A stretch of 64,000 nucleotides of DNA from Roseicella frigidaeris (GCF_003258945.1 NZ_QLIX01000022.1:20684-84683); one strand, 5' to 3'. Shown: positions 17,230-26,937, numbered from the stretch's first letter. Numbers and translations are program-made. The notes: generated from the letters alone by a model not told the origin.

Positions 17230-19334
17230 CGGGGAGCCTGGCGGAGCCGGCCAAGGGGGCGCGGCTCGCCGTCGATATCGGCGGCACCTTCACCGACCTC
17301 GCCGTGGAATGCGGCGCCGAGCGCTGGACCGCCAAGGTGCTGACCACGCCCGCCGCCCCCGAGCAGGGCGTGCTGGAGGGCGTGCGGGTGGTGCTGGAGC
17401 GGGCCGGGCTGGCGCCCTCCGACATCGCCCTCGTCATCCATGGCACGACGCTCGCCACCAATGCCGTCATCGAGCGCAAGGGCGCGCGCACGGCGCTGCT
17501 GACGACCGAGGGGTTCCGCGACGTCCTCGCCCTCGGCAACGAGAGCCGCTACGACCAGTACGACCTGAACATCGAGCTGCCGCAGCCCCTGGTGCCGCGC
17601 CGCTGGCGCCTGCCGGTGCCGGAGCGGCTGGACAACACCGGCCGCGTGCTGCTGCCGCTCGACGAGGCGGCGGTGGCGCAGCAGGTCGCCTTCATGCGCG
17701 CCGAGGGGATCGAGGCGGTCGCCATCGGCTTCTTGCATGCCTTCGTCAACCCGGCGCATGAGCGCCAGGCCGCCGCCATCATCCGCGACCTCTGGCCGGA
17801 GGCGCCGCTCTCCCTCTCCTCCGAGGTCTCGCCGGAGATGCGGGAATGGGAGCGCTTCTCCACCACCGTCGCCAATGCCTATGTGCAGCCGCTGATGGCG
17901 CGCTACCTGAAGCGGCTGGAGGCCGGGCTGCGCGAGGGCGGGCTCGCCTGCCCGATCTTCATGATGCTCTCGGGCGGCGGCCTCACCACCCTCGACACCG
18001 CGGCGCGCTTCCCGATCCGCCTCGTCGAGAGCGGGCCGGCGGGCGGCGCCATCTTCTCGGCGCATGTGGCGCGCGAGCGCGGGCTCGACCGCGTGCTCTC
18101 CTTCGACATGGGCGGCACCACGGCCAAGGTCTGCCTGATCGACGACTTCCAGCCGCAGGCCAGCCGGACCTTCGAGGTGGCCCGCGTCGGCCGCTTCAAG
18201 AAGGGCTCCGGCCTGCCGCTGCGCATCCCGGTGATCGAGATGGTGGAGATCGGCGCCGGCGGCGGCTCCATCGCCGCGGTCGACAGCATGGGCCGCATCA
18301 CCGTCGGGCCGGAGAGCGCGGGCGCCGATCCCGGCCCGGCCTGCTACGGCCGTGGCGGCGCCAGGCCGGCGGTGACGGATGCCAACCTGGCGCTCGGCCG
18401 CTACGACCCGGAGGCCTTCGCCGGCGGCTCGCTGCGGCTGCATCCGGGGCCGGCGCTCGATGCGCTCGCCGCCGAGGTGGGCGGACGGCTCGGCCTGGCG
18501 CCGGAGATGGCGGCGCTCGGCGTGGTCGAGATGGTGGACGAGAACATGGCGAACGCCGCCCGCGTCCACGCCATCGAGAGCGGCAAGGGCTTCGAGGGCC
18601 GCGCCATCATCGCCTTCGGCGGCGGCGGCCCGGTGCATGGCTATCGCGTCGCCGAGAAGATCGGCGTGAAGCGGCTGCTGGTGCCGAGCGGCGCCGGCGT
18701 CGGCTCGGCCATCGGCTTCCTGCGCGCGCCGGTCGCCTATGAGGTGGTGCGCAGCCTCTACCAGCGCTTCGCCAGCTTCGACCGGGAGGCGGTGAACGCG
18801 CTGCTCGCCGGCATGGCGGCGGAGGCCGAGGCGGTGGTCGCGCAGGGCGCCTTCGGGGCGCCGACCGTCGAGGGCCGCATCGCCTATATGCGCTATGTCG
18901 GCCAGGGGCATGAGATTGCCGTGCCGCTGCCGGCGCGGGACCTGGAGGCAGCGGATGTCGAGGCGATCCGCGCCCTCTACGACAAGGAATATGCCCGCTT
19001 CTACGACCGGCCGGTGCCGGGCAGCGATGTCGAGATCCTGAGCTTCGCGGTGACGGTGGCGACCCGGGTCGCGGCGGTCGAGCCGGCGGCGCCGGCGGCC
19101 GAATCCCCTGCCCCGCCGCCGATCCGCCACCAGGCGGTGCGCGACACGGTGAGCGGCGAGGTCGCCGCCTGGCCGGTCTATGACCGCGCCGCCATGGCGC
19201 CGGGCGCCACGCTGGCGGGTCCCTGCATCATCGCCGAGGCGGAGACCAGCACGCTGGTCGGGCCGGGCTGGGTCTGCCGCATGGACAGCCTGTTCTATCT
19301 CGACCTCGAGGACCGGCGCGGGAGGGCGGCATGA
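17226..19334 (+). CDS. hyuA: Hydantoinase/oxoprolinase subunit A (HyuA)
   Basis: 702 residues. GTG start at 17226 overlaps the preceding stop (GTGA), with GGAG upstream; this places the conserved L-A-V-D-I-G-G-T-F-T-D-L at residue 14. Hydant_A_N (about 13-190) and Hydantoinase_A (about 210-500) domains follow; F-D-M-G-G-T-T-A-K is at about residue 291. The family is an ASKHA ATPase acting with HyuB to open five-membered cyclic amides (N-methylhydantoin, 5-oxoproline) or to carboxylate acetone or acetophenone. Neighbours (carbamoylase and aminoacylase) favour hydantoin-type ring opening. hyuB starts 49 bp on. Confidence 0.93.
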   Translation: MTGSLAEPAKGARLAVDIGGTFTDLAVECGAERWTAKVLTTPAAPEQGVLEGVRVVLERAGLAPSDIALVIHGTTLATNAVIERKGARTALLTTEGFRDVLALGNESRYDQYDLNIELPQPLVPRRWRLPVPERLDNTGRVLLPLDEAAVAQQVAFMRAEGIEAVAIGFLHAFVNPAHERQAAAIIRDLWPEAPLSLSSEVSPEMREWERFSTTVANAYVQPLMARYLKRLEAGLREGGLACPIFMMLSGGGLTTLDTAARFPIRLVESGPAGGAIFSAHVARERGLDRVLSFDMGGTTAKVCLIDDFQPQASRTFEVARVGRFKKGSGLPLRIPVIEMVEIGAGGGSIAAVDSMGRITVGPESAGADPGPACYGRGGARPAVTDANLALGRYDPEAFAGGSLRLHPGPALDALAAEVGGRLGLAPEMAALGVVEMVDENMANAARVHAIESGKGFEGRAIIAFGGGGPVHGYRVAEKIGVKRLLVPSGAGVGSAIGFLRAPVAYEVVRSLYQRFASFDREAVNALLAGMAAEAEAVVAQGAFGAPTVEGRIAYMRYVGQGHEIAVPLPARDLEAADVEAIRALYDKEYARFYDRPVPGSDVEILSFAVTVATRVAAVEPAAPAAESPAPPPIRHQAVRDTVSGEVAAWPVYDRAAMAPGATLAGPCIIAEAETSTLVGPGWVCRMDSLFYLDLEDRRGRAA

Positions 19335-19383
19335 CCCGCCCCCTGCCGCGCCGGAGCGGCCCCGCGACCACAGGAGGCATCGC

Positions 19384-21048
19384 ATGAGCGAGGCACTCGC
19401 CAAGATCCAGCGCCAGATCCAGTGGAACCGCCTGATCGCGGTGGTCGAGGAACAGGCGCAGACCATGATCCGCACCGCCTTCAGCACCACGGTGCGCGAG
19501 GCGGGCGACCTCTCGGCCGGCATCTTCGACCTGCAGGGCCGGATGCTGGCCCAGGCCGTCACCGGCACGCCGGGCCATGTCAACTCCATGATGGAGAGCG
19601 TGGGCCACTTCCTGGCGAAATTCCCGGCGGAGACGATGCAGCCGGGCGACCACTACATCACCAACGATCCCTGGCTCGGCACCGGGCACCTGCACGACCT
19701 CACCGTCGTCACCCCCGCCTTCCGCAAGGGCAGGATCGTCGGCCTCTTCGCCAACACCGCGCATATCATCGATATCGGCGGCCTCGGCATGGGGCCGGAG
19801 GGGCGGAGCGTCTTCGAGGAAGGGCTCTACATCCCGATCGTCAAATGCTTCGACCGCGGCGCGCCGAACGAGACCTTCTTCGACTTCCTCCGCGCCGGCA
19901 GCCGCACCCCGGTCGAGCTGGAGGGCGACGTCTACAGCCTCTGCGCCTGCAACGATGCCGGGGCGCGGCGGCTGGTCGAGATGCTCGACGAGTTCGACAT
20001 GGACAGCCTCGACCCGCTGGCGGAGTTCATCTTCGACAGCTCGCTGGCCGCGACGCTCGAGGAGATCCGCAAGCTGCCGCAGGGCACCTACCGCGCCGAG
20101 ATCCGCTCCGACGGCTATGAGGCGCCGGTGACGCTGCAGGCGGCGATGACGGTCGAGGAGGCGCGGATCGTGGTCGATTATGCCGGCACCTCCGGCCTCT
20201 CGACCCGCGGCATCAACGTCCCCCCCGCCTATTGCCGCGCCTATGCCTGCTTCGGCATCAAATGCGTGGTCGCGCCCGAGATCCCGAACAATTGGGCGAG
20301 CCTCAGCCCCTTCCAGATGCAGATCCCGGAGGGCTGCATCCTGAACGCGCCGCGGCCCTATCCGGTCTCGGTGCGGCATGTCGTCGGCCAGCTCCTGCCC
20401 GACCTGATGATGGGCTGCCTGCACCAGGCGGTGCCGGGGCGGGTGAATGCCGAGGGGTCCTCGGCGCTGTGGAACCCGCCGCTGCGCGGCGGCGCCCAGG
20501 TCTCCGGCCAGGCGGCGGAGGTCGAGGATTTCGAGATCATCACCTTCAACTCCGGCGGCACCGGCGCCCGCCCGGGCAAGGATGGGCTGGACGGCATCGC
20601 CTTCCCCTCCGGCGTGCGCACCATGCCGGTGGAGGCGACGGAGAATGTCGCGCCGGTGATCTTCTGGCGGAAGGAGCTGCGGCCGGATTCCGCCGGCGCC
20701 GGCCGCACCCGCGGCGGCTTCGGCCAGGTGATGGAGATCGGCGCCAAGGGCGATGCCGAGTTCGCCGTGAACGCCATCTTCGACCGCGTCGCCAACCCGC
20801 CGAAGGGGCGCGAGGGCGGCGGCGAGGGGGCCGCGGGCTGGGTCGGGCTGAACGACGACAACGGCACGCCGCTGCGCACCAAGGGCTTCCAGGTGATCCC
20901 GAAGGGGCGGCGGCTGCTGCTGAAGTTGCCGGGCGGCGGCGGCATGGGCGATCCGGCATCGCGCGACCCGGCGCTGGTGAAGCGCGACGTGGCGGATGGG
21001 CTGATCTCGAAGCAGGCGGCGCGCGAGCTCTACGGCGTCGAGGTCTGA
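19384..21048 (+). CDS. hyuB: Hydantoinase/oxoprolinase subunit B (HyuB)
   Basis: 554 residues from ATG 19384 (AGGAGG upstream). It is the full-length Hydantoinase_B domain: R-T-A-F-S-T-T-V-R-E-A-G-D near residue 31, G-H-V-N-S-M near 62, I-T-N-D-P-W-L-G-T-G-H near 91, A-N-T-A-H near 122, and a Gly-rich C-terminal G-G-G-G-M-G-D-P. It forms the catalytic complex with HyuA. Just beyond the stop, frame +1 carries an 18-codon open piece with protein-like residues (to 21103), perhaps a former C-terminal end after a frameshift. Confidence 0.93.
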   Translation: MSEALAKIQRQIQWNRLIAVVEEQAQTMIRTAFSTTVREAGDLSAGIFDLQGRMLAQAVTGTPGHVNSMMESVGHFLAKFPAETMQPGDHYITNDPWLGTGHLHDLTVVTPAFRKGRIVGLFANTAHIIDIGGLGMGPEGRSVFEEGLYIPIVKCFDRGAPNETFFDFLRAGSRTPVELEGDVYSLCACNDAGARRLVEMLDEFDMDSLDPLAEFIFDSSLAATLEEIRKLPQGTYRAEIRSDGYEAPVTLQAAMTVEEARIVVDYAGTSGLSTRGINVPPAYCRAYACFGIKCVVAPEIPNNWASLSPFQMQIPEGCILNAPRPYPVSVRHVVGQLLPDLMMGCLHQAVPGRVNAEGSSALWNPPLRGGAQVSGQAAEVEDFEIITFNSGGTGARPGKDGLDGIAFPSGVRTMPVEATENVAPVIFWRKELRPDSAGAGRTRGGFGQVMEIGAKGDAEFAVNAIFDRVANPPKGREGGGEGAAGWVGLNDDNGTPLRTKGFQVIPKGRRLLLKLPGGGGMGDPASRDPALVKRDVADGLISKQAARELYGVEV

Positions 21049-21182
21049 TATCGAGCGCGCCCGCCGCATCATCGAGGAGGGCAAGCTGCGCCAGGCGGAG
21101 TAGCGCCGCGCCCTGGACGGCACGGGGTGGCAGGGGCAAGGTGCGGGCCTCGCCACTGCACTCTCCCTGACCGGAGCCGACC

Positions 21183-22643
21183 ATGGCCCTGCGCTGCGAC
21201 CTCATCATCCGCGACGCCACCCTCCTCGACGGCACCGGCGGCCCGCGCCGGGTCGGCGATCTCGGCGTCACCGGCGACCGCATCGTAGGCGTCGGCGATC
21301 TCGGCGGCGCCAGCGCCGACCGCGAGGTGATCGCCACCGGCAAGGCCCTCGCCCCGGGCTTCATCGACGCCCATACCCATGACGACCGCGCCGTGCTCTC
21401 CGGCTGCGAATGCCTGCGCTGCAAATCCTCGCAGGGCGTCACCACCGTCGTCGTCGGCAATTGCGGCGTCAGCCTGGCGCCGCTGGAGAGCCGCAAGGGC
21501 AAGCGGCCGCCGCCGCCGCTCGACCTCGTCGGCGACAGCGGCGTCTCCTTCGCCAGCTTCGGCGACTATGCCGAGGCGGTGCGGAAGACGCCGGCGGCGG
21601 TGAACACCTACGCCATCATCGGCCACCAGACCCTGCGCTACCGCGTCATGGGCGACGACCTCTACCGCCCGGCGACGGACCGCGAGATCGCCGAGATGCG
21701 CCGCCTCGTCGCCGAGGCGCTGGCCGAGGGCGCCTCGGGCTTCTCCACCGGCCTCTGGTACAAGCCGAACATGCATGCGCCGACCGAGGAGGTGATCGCG
21801 GTCGCCGAGCCGCTGCGCGCCGCGGGGGGGATGTACTTCACCCATATGCGGGACGAGGCGGACCGCGTCTGCGCCTCCATCGAGGAGACGCTGAAGATCG
21901 GCAAGCGCGTCGGCGTGCCGGTCTGGATCAGCCACCACAAATGCTCGATGCCGGAGAATTACGGCCGCAGCGTTCAGACCCTGGCGCTGATCGAGGCCGC
22001 CGCCTCCATGCAGGAGGTGGCCTTCGACATGTACCCCTATCCGGCCGGCTCCACCGTGCTGATGCCGGACCGGCTGCGCGAGGATGTGCGGGTCATCGTC
22101 ACCTGGTCGGTGCCCTTCCCGGAGATGGCGGGCAAAGACCTGGCCGAGGTGGCGCGCGGCTGGAACACCGACATCCGCAGCGCCGCCGAGCGGCTGCTGC
22201 CGGCCGGCGCCATCACCTTCCAGATGGACGAGGAGGATGTGCGGCGGATCATGCGGCATCCGCTCTCGGTCATCGGCTCGGACGGCATCCCGCACGACGC
22301 GCATCCGCATCCGCGGCTCTGGGGCACCTTCCCGCGCGTGCTCGGCCTCTATTCCCGCCAGCTCGGCCTGCTGAGCCTGGAGGAGGCGGTGCACAAGATG
22401 ACCGGCCGCACCGCCCAGCTCTTCGGCATGGTGGATCGTGGCGTGCTGCGCCCGGGCGCCTATGCCGACCTGGTGCTGTTCGATCCGCACAAGGTGCTCG
22501 ACCGCGCCACCTTCGAGGCGCCGAAGCAGGAGAGCGACGGCATCGAGGAGGTCTGGACCAACGGCGTGCCGGTCTTCCGCGCCGGCCAGGGCCTGACCGG
22601 CGAGGCGCCGGGCCGCCTCATCCGGCGCAACCGCGATCATTGA
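21183..22643 (+). CDS. N-acyl-D-amino-acid deacylase (D-aminoacylase family)
   Basis: 486 residues from ATG 21183 (GGAG upstream). Amidohydrolase superfamily, D-aminoacylase branch: G-F-I-D-A-H-T-H-D-D (about 60-69), G-N-C-G-V-S near 93, F-T-H-M-R-D-E near 219, I-S-H-H-K near 250, and the catalytic Asp in I-G-S-D-G-I-P-H near 363. It releases free D-amino acids from N-acyl (or N-carbamoyl) forms. It is 135 bp after hyuB in the same direction, giving the cluster enzymes for both D and L products. Confidence 0.9.
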   Translation: MALRCDLIIRDATLLDGTGGPRRVGDLGVTGDRIVGVGDLGGASADREVIATGKALAPGFIDAHTHDDRAVLSGCECLRCKSSQGVTTVVVGNCGVSLAPLESRKGKRPPPPLDLVGDSGVSFASFGDYAEAVRKTPAAVNTYAIIGHQTLRYRVMGDDLYRPATDREIAEMRRLVAEALAEGASGFSTGLWYKPNMHAPTEEVIAVAEPLRAAGGMYFTHMRDEADRVCASIEETLKIGKRVGVPVWISHHKCSMPENYGRSVQTLALIEAAASMQEVAFDMYPYPAGSTVLMPDRLREDVRVIVTWSVPFPEMAGKDLAEVARGWNTDIRSAAERLLPAGAITFQMDEEDVRRIMRHPLSVIGSDGIPHDAHPHPRLWGTFPRVLGLYSRQLGLLSLEEAVHKMTGRTAQLFGMVDRGVLRPGAYADLVLFDPHKVLDRATFEAPKQESDGIEEVWTNGVPVFRAGQGLTGEAPGRLIRRNRDH

Positions 22644-22656
22644 TCCTCACGATTTT

Positions 22657-22760
22657 TCCCCACGATGTCGCTGCGCGCCATCGCGGGGGCCCCGTGATTC
22701 GCCTCGGGCCCAAGGCGCGTCACAGCCTGCCGCGGCGAAGCCGCGGCAGGGCAACGGGAG
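22657..22760 (+). repeat. Dispersed palindromic repeat family 1, copy B
   Basis: First block TCCCCACGATGTCGCTGCGC (from 22657), then GCGGGGGCCCC; second block is a perfect 11-bp hairpin CCTGCCGCGGC (22726-22736) / GCCGCGGCAGG (22740-22750) with a GAA loop, ending G-CAACGGG. It starts 13 bp after the deacylase stop, in sense orientation. The remaining sequence up to 22909 holds no gene I can support; about 22806-22890 on the minus strand has a short protein-like stretch, possibly a relic. Confidence 0.8.
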
Positions 22761-22909
22761 GCGGCAGGTGGCAAGGGGCGCCCCCGGCGGCGCCGGGTGG
22801 GTGCGGGTAGGCAAGCTGGCGAGGGCGCGGTAGTCCGGGGCATCGAAGAGCAGGCCGACGCACCGCTCCCCGGTGCAGCCCGGCCGCAGGGAAACGACCG
22901 GAACGCCGC

Positions 22910-24568
22910 ATGCCGACCGCCGCCGAATGCCTCGTGGAATTCCTCGCCCGCCAGGGCATCGACCGCGCCTTCTGCGTGCCGGGCGAGAGCTACATCGCGC
23001 TCCTCGATGCGCTGCACGCGCATGACCGGATCGACCTCGTCACCTGCCGCTGCGAGGGCGGGGCGGGCTTCATGGCGGTCGCCGATGCCAAGCTCACCGG
23101 CCGGCCCGGCGTGGTGCTGGTCTCGCGCGGCCCGGGCGCCTGCAATGCCAGCATCGCCGTCCACACCGCCGAGCAGGATGCGGTGCCGCTGATCCTGCTG
23201 ATCGGCCAGGTCGAGAAGCGCGACCTCCGCCGCAACGCCTTCCAGGAGATCGACTACGCCAGCATGTTCCGCGGCATCGCCAAATGGGTCGGCGAGGCAA
23301 CGGAGCCCGACCAGGTGCCGGAGCTGATCGCCCGCGCCCATGCCATGGCGATGGGCAGCGTGCCGGGGCCGGTGGTGCTCTCGCTCCCCGAGGATGTGCT
23401 GGCCATGGCCTGCGCCGCGCCGCTGCCGCCGGCGACCCTGCCCTCCCCGCTGCCGCCCTCGCCCGCCGATGCCGCCCGCCTCGCCGCGCTGCTGCGCGCG
23501 GCGGAGCGGCCGATCCTGCTCGCCGGCCATGGGCTCGACACGCCGGGCAACCCGGCGGATGACGGCCGGGCGGCGCTGCGCCGCTTCGCCGAGGCCTGGG
23601 AGCTGCCCGTCGCCCTTTCCTTCCGCCGCCAGGACCTCTTCCCCAACGACCACCCGCTCTATGCTGGCGATCTCGGCCTGCGGAACCCCGAGGCGCAGCG
23701 CGCCGCCTTCGCCGAGGCGGATCTCGTCCTCGCCCTCGGCACCCGGCTGACCGACATCACCACCCAGGGCTGGAGCTGGCCCGTGCCCCGGACGGGCGAG
23801 ACCGGCCAGCGCCTGGTGCATGTCTGCGCCGATCCGCGCTTCCTCGGCTGGCTCTTCCCGGCCGAGCTGGCGCTCGCCGCCGATGCCCGCGCCACCATCG
23901 CGGCGCTGGCCAACGAGGCGCCGGGGGCGCCGCCGGGCCGGGCCGCCTGGAATGCCCGGCTGCGGGCGTTGCAGGTCGCCGACATGCAGGTCGCGCCGCG
24001 GTCCTGGCCGGATGGCCTCGCCTTCGCCCAGGTGGCCAAGCGGATCGAGCGCCTGGCGCCGCCGGATGCGATCGTGACGCTCGATGCCGGCACCTTCGGC
24101 GCCCCCTTCTACCGCAAGGTGGCCTGGGTGCCGCCGCAGCGCCTGTTGGCGCCGATCTCGGGCGCCATGGGCTTCGGCGTGCCGGCCGGCGTCGCCGCGG
24201 CGCTGCGCTGCCCGGGGCGGACCGTCATCGCGCTGGTCGGGGATGGCGGGGTGCTGATGACGGGCGGCGAATATGCCGTCGCCATCGCCCGCGGCGCGGC
24301 GCTGAAGCTCGTCCTCTCCGACAACGGCACCTATGCCAGCATCCGCATCCATCAGGAGCGGGCGCATCCCGGCCGGGTCTCCGGCACCACCCTGGTCAAC
24401 CCGGATTTCGCGCAATGGTGCGCCGCCTTCCGGGTGCCGGTGACGGTGGTGGAGAGCGAGGCGGATCTCCCGGCGCTGGAGGCGGCGCTGACCGCCCCTG
24501 GCGCGGCCGCGATCCTGGTGCGCACCTCGCTGGAGGCGGTGCTGCCGCGGCCGCTGGCCGCGGAATAG
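22910..24568 (+). CDS. ThDP-dependent enzyme, acetolactate-synthase-like
   Basis: 552 residues. Three-domain ThDP fold: Pyr domain (about 1-165) with the catalytic Glu in R-C-E-G-G-A-G-F; central DHS-like domain (about 185-320); PP domain (about 370-540) with the Mg-ThDP motif G-D-G-G-V-L-M-T...S-D-N-G-T-Y. It resembles acetolactate synthase, benzoylformate decarboxylase and oxalyl-CoA decarboxylase relatives. No regulatory small subunit (ilvH) is adjacent, so it is more likely catabolic than for branched-chain amino acid synthesis. The substrate cannot be read from the sequence. Confidence 0.85.
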   Translation: MPTAAECLVEFLARQGIDRAFCVPGESYIALLDALHAHDRIDLVTCRCEGGAGFMAVADAKLTGRPGVVLVSRGPGACNASIAVHTAEQDAVPLILLIGQVEKRDLRRNAFQEIDYASMFRGIAKWVGEATEPDQVPELIARAHAMAMGSVPGPVVLSLPEDVLAMACAAPLPPATLPSPLPPSPADAARLAALLRAAERPILLAGHGLDTPGNPADDGRAALRRFAEAWELPVALSFRRQDLFPNDHPLYAGDLGLRNPEAQRAAFAEADLVLALGTRLTDITTQGWSWPVPRTGETGQRLVHVCADPRFLGWLFPAELALAADARATIAALANEAPGAPPGRAAWNARLRALQVADMQVAPRSWPDGLAFAQVAKRIERLAPPDAIVTLDAGTFGAPFYRKVAWVPPQRLLAPISGAMGFGVPAGVAAALRCPGRTVIALVGDGGVLMTGGEYAVAIARGAALKLVLSDNGTYASIRIHQERAHPGRVSGTTLVNPDFAQWCAAFRVPVTVVESEADLPALEAALTAPGAAAILVRTSLEAVLPRPLAAE

Positions 24569-24658
24569 CGCGCGATCGCCCGAGCTGGGCTCGACCGAAG
24601 GCGTGAATCATGGGACCGAACAACGCGCCGGGCCATGCTCCGCGCACCGGCCGCCGGC

Positions 24659-25603
24659 TCAACCCTCGGCCGGTGCCCGCCCCGCGGCGCCGAGCCAGCG
24701 CCAATCCCCCGCCGCCGCCCGGGCCGCCACCGCCCGCTGCAGCAGCGCCAGCACCGTCATGGTGGCGCGGGAGGCCGGCCGGTCCGGCGGCAGGGCGAGC
24801 ACCACCTGGCGCCGCGGCACCGGCCGCACCAGCGGCGCGCTGCGGAGCCGCCCCACCGCCTCCTCGGCCCGGATCGCCGAGCGCGGCAGCACCGAATGGC
24901 CGAGCCCCGCCTCCACCAGATCCTTCAGCACGCCGAAGCTGTCCGCCTCGAACCCCACCTCCAGCGTGATGCGGGCGCGGCCGGCCGCCGTCTCGACGAT
25001 GCGGCGCAGCCCATGCGCCCGGCTCGGCAGCACCAGCCGGCGCCCGGCCAGCGCGGCGAAGGGCACCGACGCCGGGCCGATGCCGCTGCCGGCATCGCCG
25101 ACCAGCACCATCTCCTCCAGCAGCAGCTCGGAGACGCGCAGGTGCAGCGCCTGGGCCGGGCCGTAGAGCAGGGTCGCATCCGTCACCCCGCGCTGCACCC
25201 ATTCCACCAGATGCCCGGTATAGCCCTCGACGATGCGGAGCGAGAGGTTGGGATGCTCGGCCGCGACGCTGCGGGCGAGCGGCCCGGCCAGCACCCCGGC
25301 CAGCGTCGGCATCATGCCGAGCGCCACCTGCCCGGTCACCGCGCCGCCCAGCGCCCGCACCTCCTCCCCCGCCCGTTCGAGCTGCCGGACCGGGCCGAGG
25401 ATGCGGTCGAGGAAGGCCTGCCCCGCCTCGGTGAGCTGCATGCCGCGGCCATGGCGGGCGAAGAGCGGGGTGCCGATCTCCGCCTCCAGCATCCGGATCT
25501 GCCGCGACAGGGCGGGCTGGGCGAGGCGCAGCCGGTCGGCGGCGCGGCTGAGCGAGCCGGCCTCGGCCACCTCGCGGAAGGTGCGGAGCTGCTTGAGGTC
25601 CAT
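24659..25603 (-). CDS. LysR-family transcriptional regulator
   Basis: 314 residues. Winged helix-turn-helix at about 15-60 (G-S-L-S-R-A-A-D-R-L-R-L-A-Q-P-A-L-S-R-Q-I), then a periplasmic-binding-protein-like effector domain. It is divergent from the acyl-CoA dehydrogenase/CoA-transferase operon (164 bp between starts), so it most likely controls that operon in response to its substrate. It faces the ThDP gene convergently on the other side. Confidence 0.9.
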   Translation of the reverse strand: MDLKQLRTFREVAEAGSLSRAADRLRLAQPALSRQIRMLEAEIGTPLFARHGRGMQLTEAGQAFLDRILGPVRQLERAGEEVRALGGAVTGQVALGMMPTLAGVLAGPLARSVAAEHPNLSLRIVEGYTGHLVEWVQRGVTDATLLYGPAQALHLRVSELLLEEMVLVGDAGSGIGPASVPFAALAGRRLVLPSRAHGLRRIVETAAGRARITLEVGFEADSFGVLKDLVEAGLGHSVLPRSAIRAEEAVGRLRSAPLVRPVPRRQVVLALPPDRPASRATMTVLALLQRAVAARAAAGDWRWLGAAGRAPAEG

Positions 25604-25766
25604 CGGAGAGGCTTAACCGAATTCGATGGCTTCTATCGCCGCTTTCGAATTCCCTGAAGGCCCGATGGGCGCGATGCTGCGCCCGAGCGATGGACGCCCG
25701 ACCGGCCGGCCGCCTTGCCAGCCGGTCCCGCCGCGTCCTAATCCCGTCCTCCGGAGGAGTAGCGTC

Positions 25767-26936
25767 ATGGACCAGCCCATTCTCGCCGCAGACCCGCATG
25801 CCGAGATCCGGGAGGAGGTGGCGAAGCTCTGCGCCCGCTTCCCCGGCGAATACTGGCGCCAGGTGGACCGCGACCGGGCCTATCCGACCGCCTTCGTCCA
25901 GGCGCTGACCGAGGCCGGCTATCTCGGCGCGCTGATCCCCGAGGAATATGGCGGCGCCGGCCTGCCGCTCTCGGCGGCGGCGGCGATCCTCGAGGAGATC
26001 CACCGCTCCGGCGGCAATGCCGGCGCCTGCCACGCCCAGATGTACATCATGGGCACGATCCTGAAGCATGGCAGCCCGGAGCAGAAGAAGCGCTACCTGC
26101 CGAAGATCGCCTCCGGCGAGCTGCGGCTGCAGGCCTTCGGCGTGACCGAGCCGACCAGCGGCACCGACACCACGGCGCTGCGCACGGTGGCGAAGCGCGA
26201 GGGCGACAAGTACATCGTCAACGGCCAGAAGATCTGGACCAGCCGGGCCGAGCATTCCGACCTGATGCTGCTGCTCGCCCGCACCACGCCGCGGAACGAG
26301 GTGGCGAAGAAGACCGAGGGGCTCTCGACCTTCATCGTGGACATGAAGGCGGCGCTTGGCCACGGGCTCACCATCCGCCCGATCCGGACGATGATGAACC
26401 ACAACACCACCGAGGTCTTCTTCGACAACATGGAGGTCCCGGCCGAGAACCTGGTCGGCCAGGAAGGCCGCGGCTTCCGCTACATCCTCGACGGCATGAA
26501 TGCCGAGCGGCTGCTGATCTCCTCGGAATCCATCGGCGACGCCAAGTGGTTCATCAAGAAGTCGGTCGATTACAGCAAGGAGCGGGTGCTGTTCGGCCGG
26601 CCGATCGGCCAGAACCAGGGCGTCCAGTTCCCGATCGCGCGCGCCTATGCCCAGATGCGCGCCGCCGAGGCGCTGCTGCGGCAGGGCCTGGCCAAGTTCG
26701 AGGCCGGGCAGCCCTGCGGCGAGGAGGCGAACATGTCGAAGATGCTCGCCGCCGAGGCCGCCTGGGCGGCGGGCGAGGCCTGCATCCAGACGCATGGCGG
26801 CTTCGGCTTCGCCGAGGAATACGATGTCGAGCGCAAGTACCGCGAGGCGCGGCTCTACCAGGTGGCGCCGATCAGCACCAACCTGGTGCTGAGCTATGTC
26901 GGCGAGCATGTGCTCGGCATGCCGCGGAGCTACTGA
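25767..26936 (+). CDS. Acyl-CoA dehydrogenase
   Basis: 389 residues from ATG 25767, preceded by GGAGGAG. Complete acyl-CoA dehydrogenase domains: F-G-V-T-E-P-T-S-G-T-D (about 124-134) binds FAD and substrate, and the C-terminal signature I-Q-T-H-G-G-F-G-F-A-E-E-Y carries the catalytic Glu in the usual place, unlike the paralogue at 6205. The stop is separated by a single base from the CoA-transferase ATG, so the two are one operon. Together they suggest activation of a carboxylic acid to its CoA ester followed by alpha,beta-oxidation. Confidence 0.92.
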   Translation: MDQPILAADPHAEIREEVAKLCARFPGEYWRQVDRDRAYPTAFVQALTEAGYLGALIPEEYGGAGLPLSAAAAILEEIHRSGGNAGACHAQMYIMGTILKHGSPEQKKRYLPKIASGELRLQAFGVTEPTSGTDTTALRTVAKREGDKYIVNGQKIWTSRAEHSDLMLLLARTTPRNEVAKKTEGLSTFIVDMKAALGHGLTIRPIRTMMNHNTTEVFFDNMEVPAENLVGQEGRGFRYILDGMNAERLLISSESIGDAKWFIKKSVDYSKERVLFGRPIGQNQGVQFPIARAYAQMRAAEALLRQGLAKFEAGQPCGEEANMSKMLAAEAAWAAGEACIQTHGGFGFAEEYDVERKYREARLYQVAPISTNLVLSYVGEHVLGMPRSY

Positions 26937-26937
26937 G

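Noticed and set aside
16374..19589. A 1071-residue antisense open frame across the M20 hydrolase and hyuA
   Set aside because: GC-rich codon usage leaves the opposite strand open; the translation is low-complexity (H/R/A/G-rich) with no motif, while the sense frames show clear families.
22806..22890. Gene remnant on the minus strand upstream of the ThDP gene
   Set aside because: The translated piece (C-V-G-L-L-F-D-A-P-D-Y-R-A-L type) is too short to assign and no neighbouring fragment continues it.
24603..25657. Plus-strand frames overlapping the LysR gene
   Set aside because: Low-complexity Arg/Pro/Ala translation with no motif; the opposite strand has a full LysR protein.
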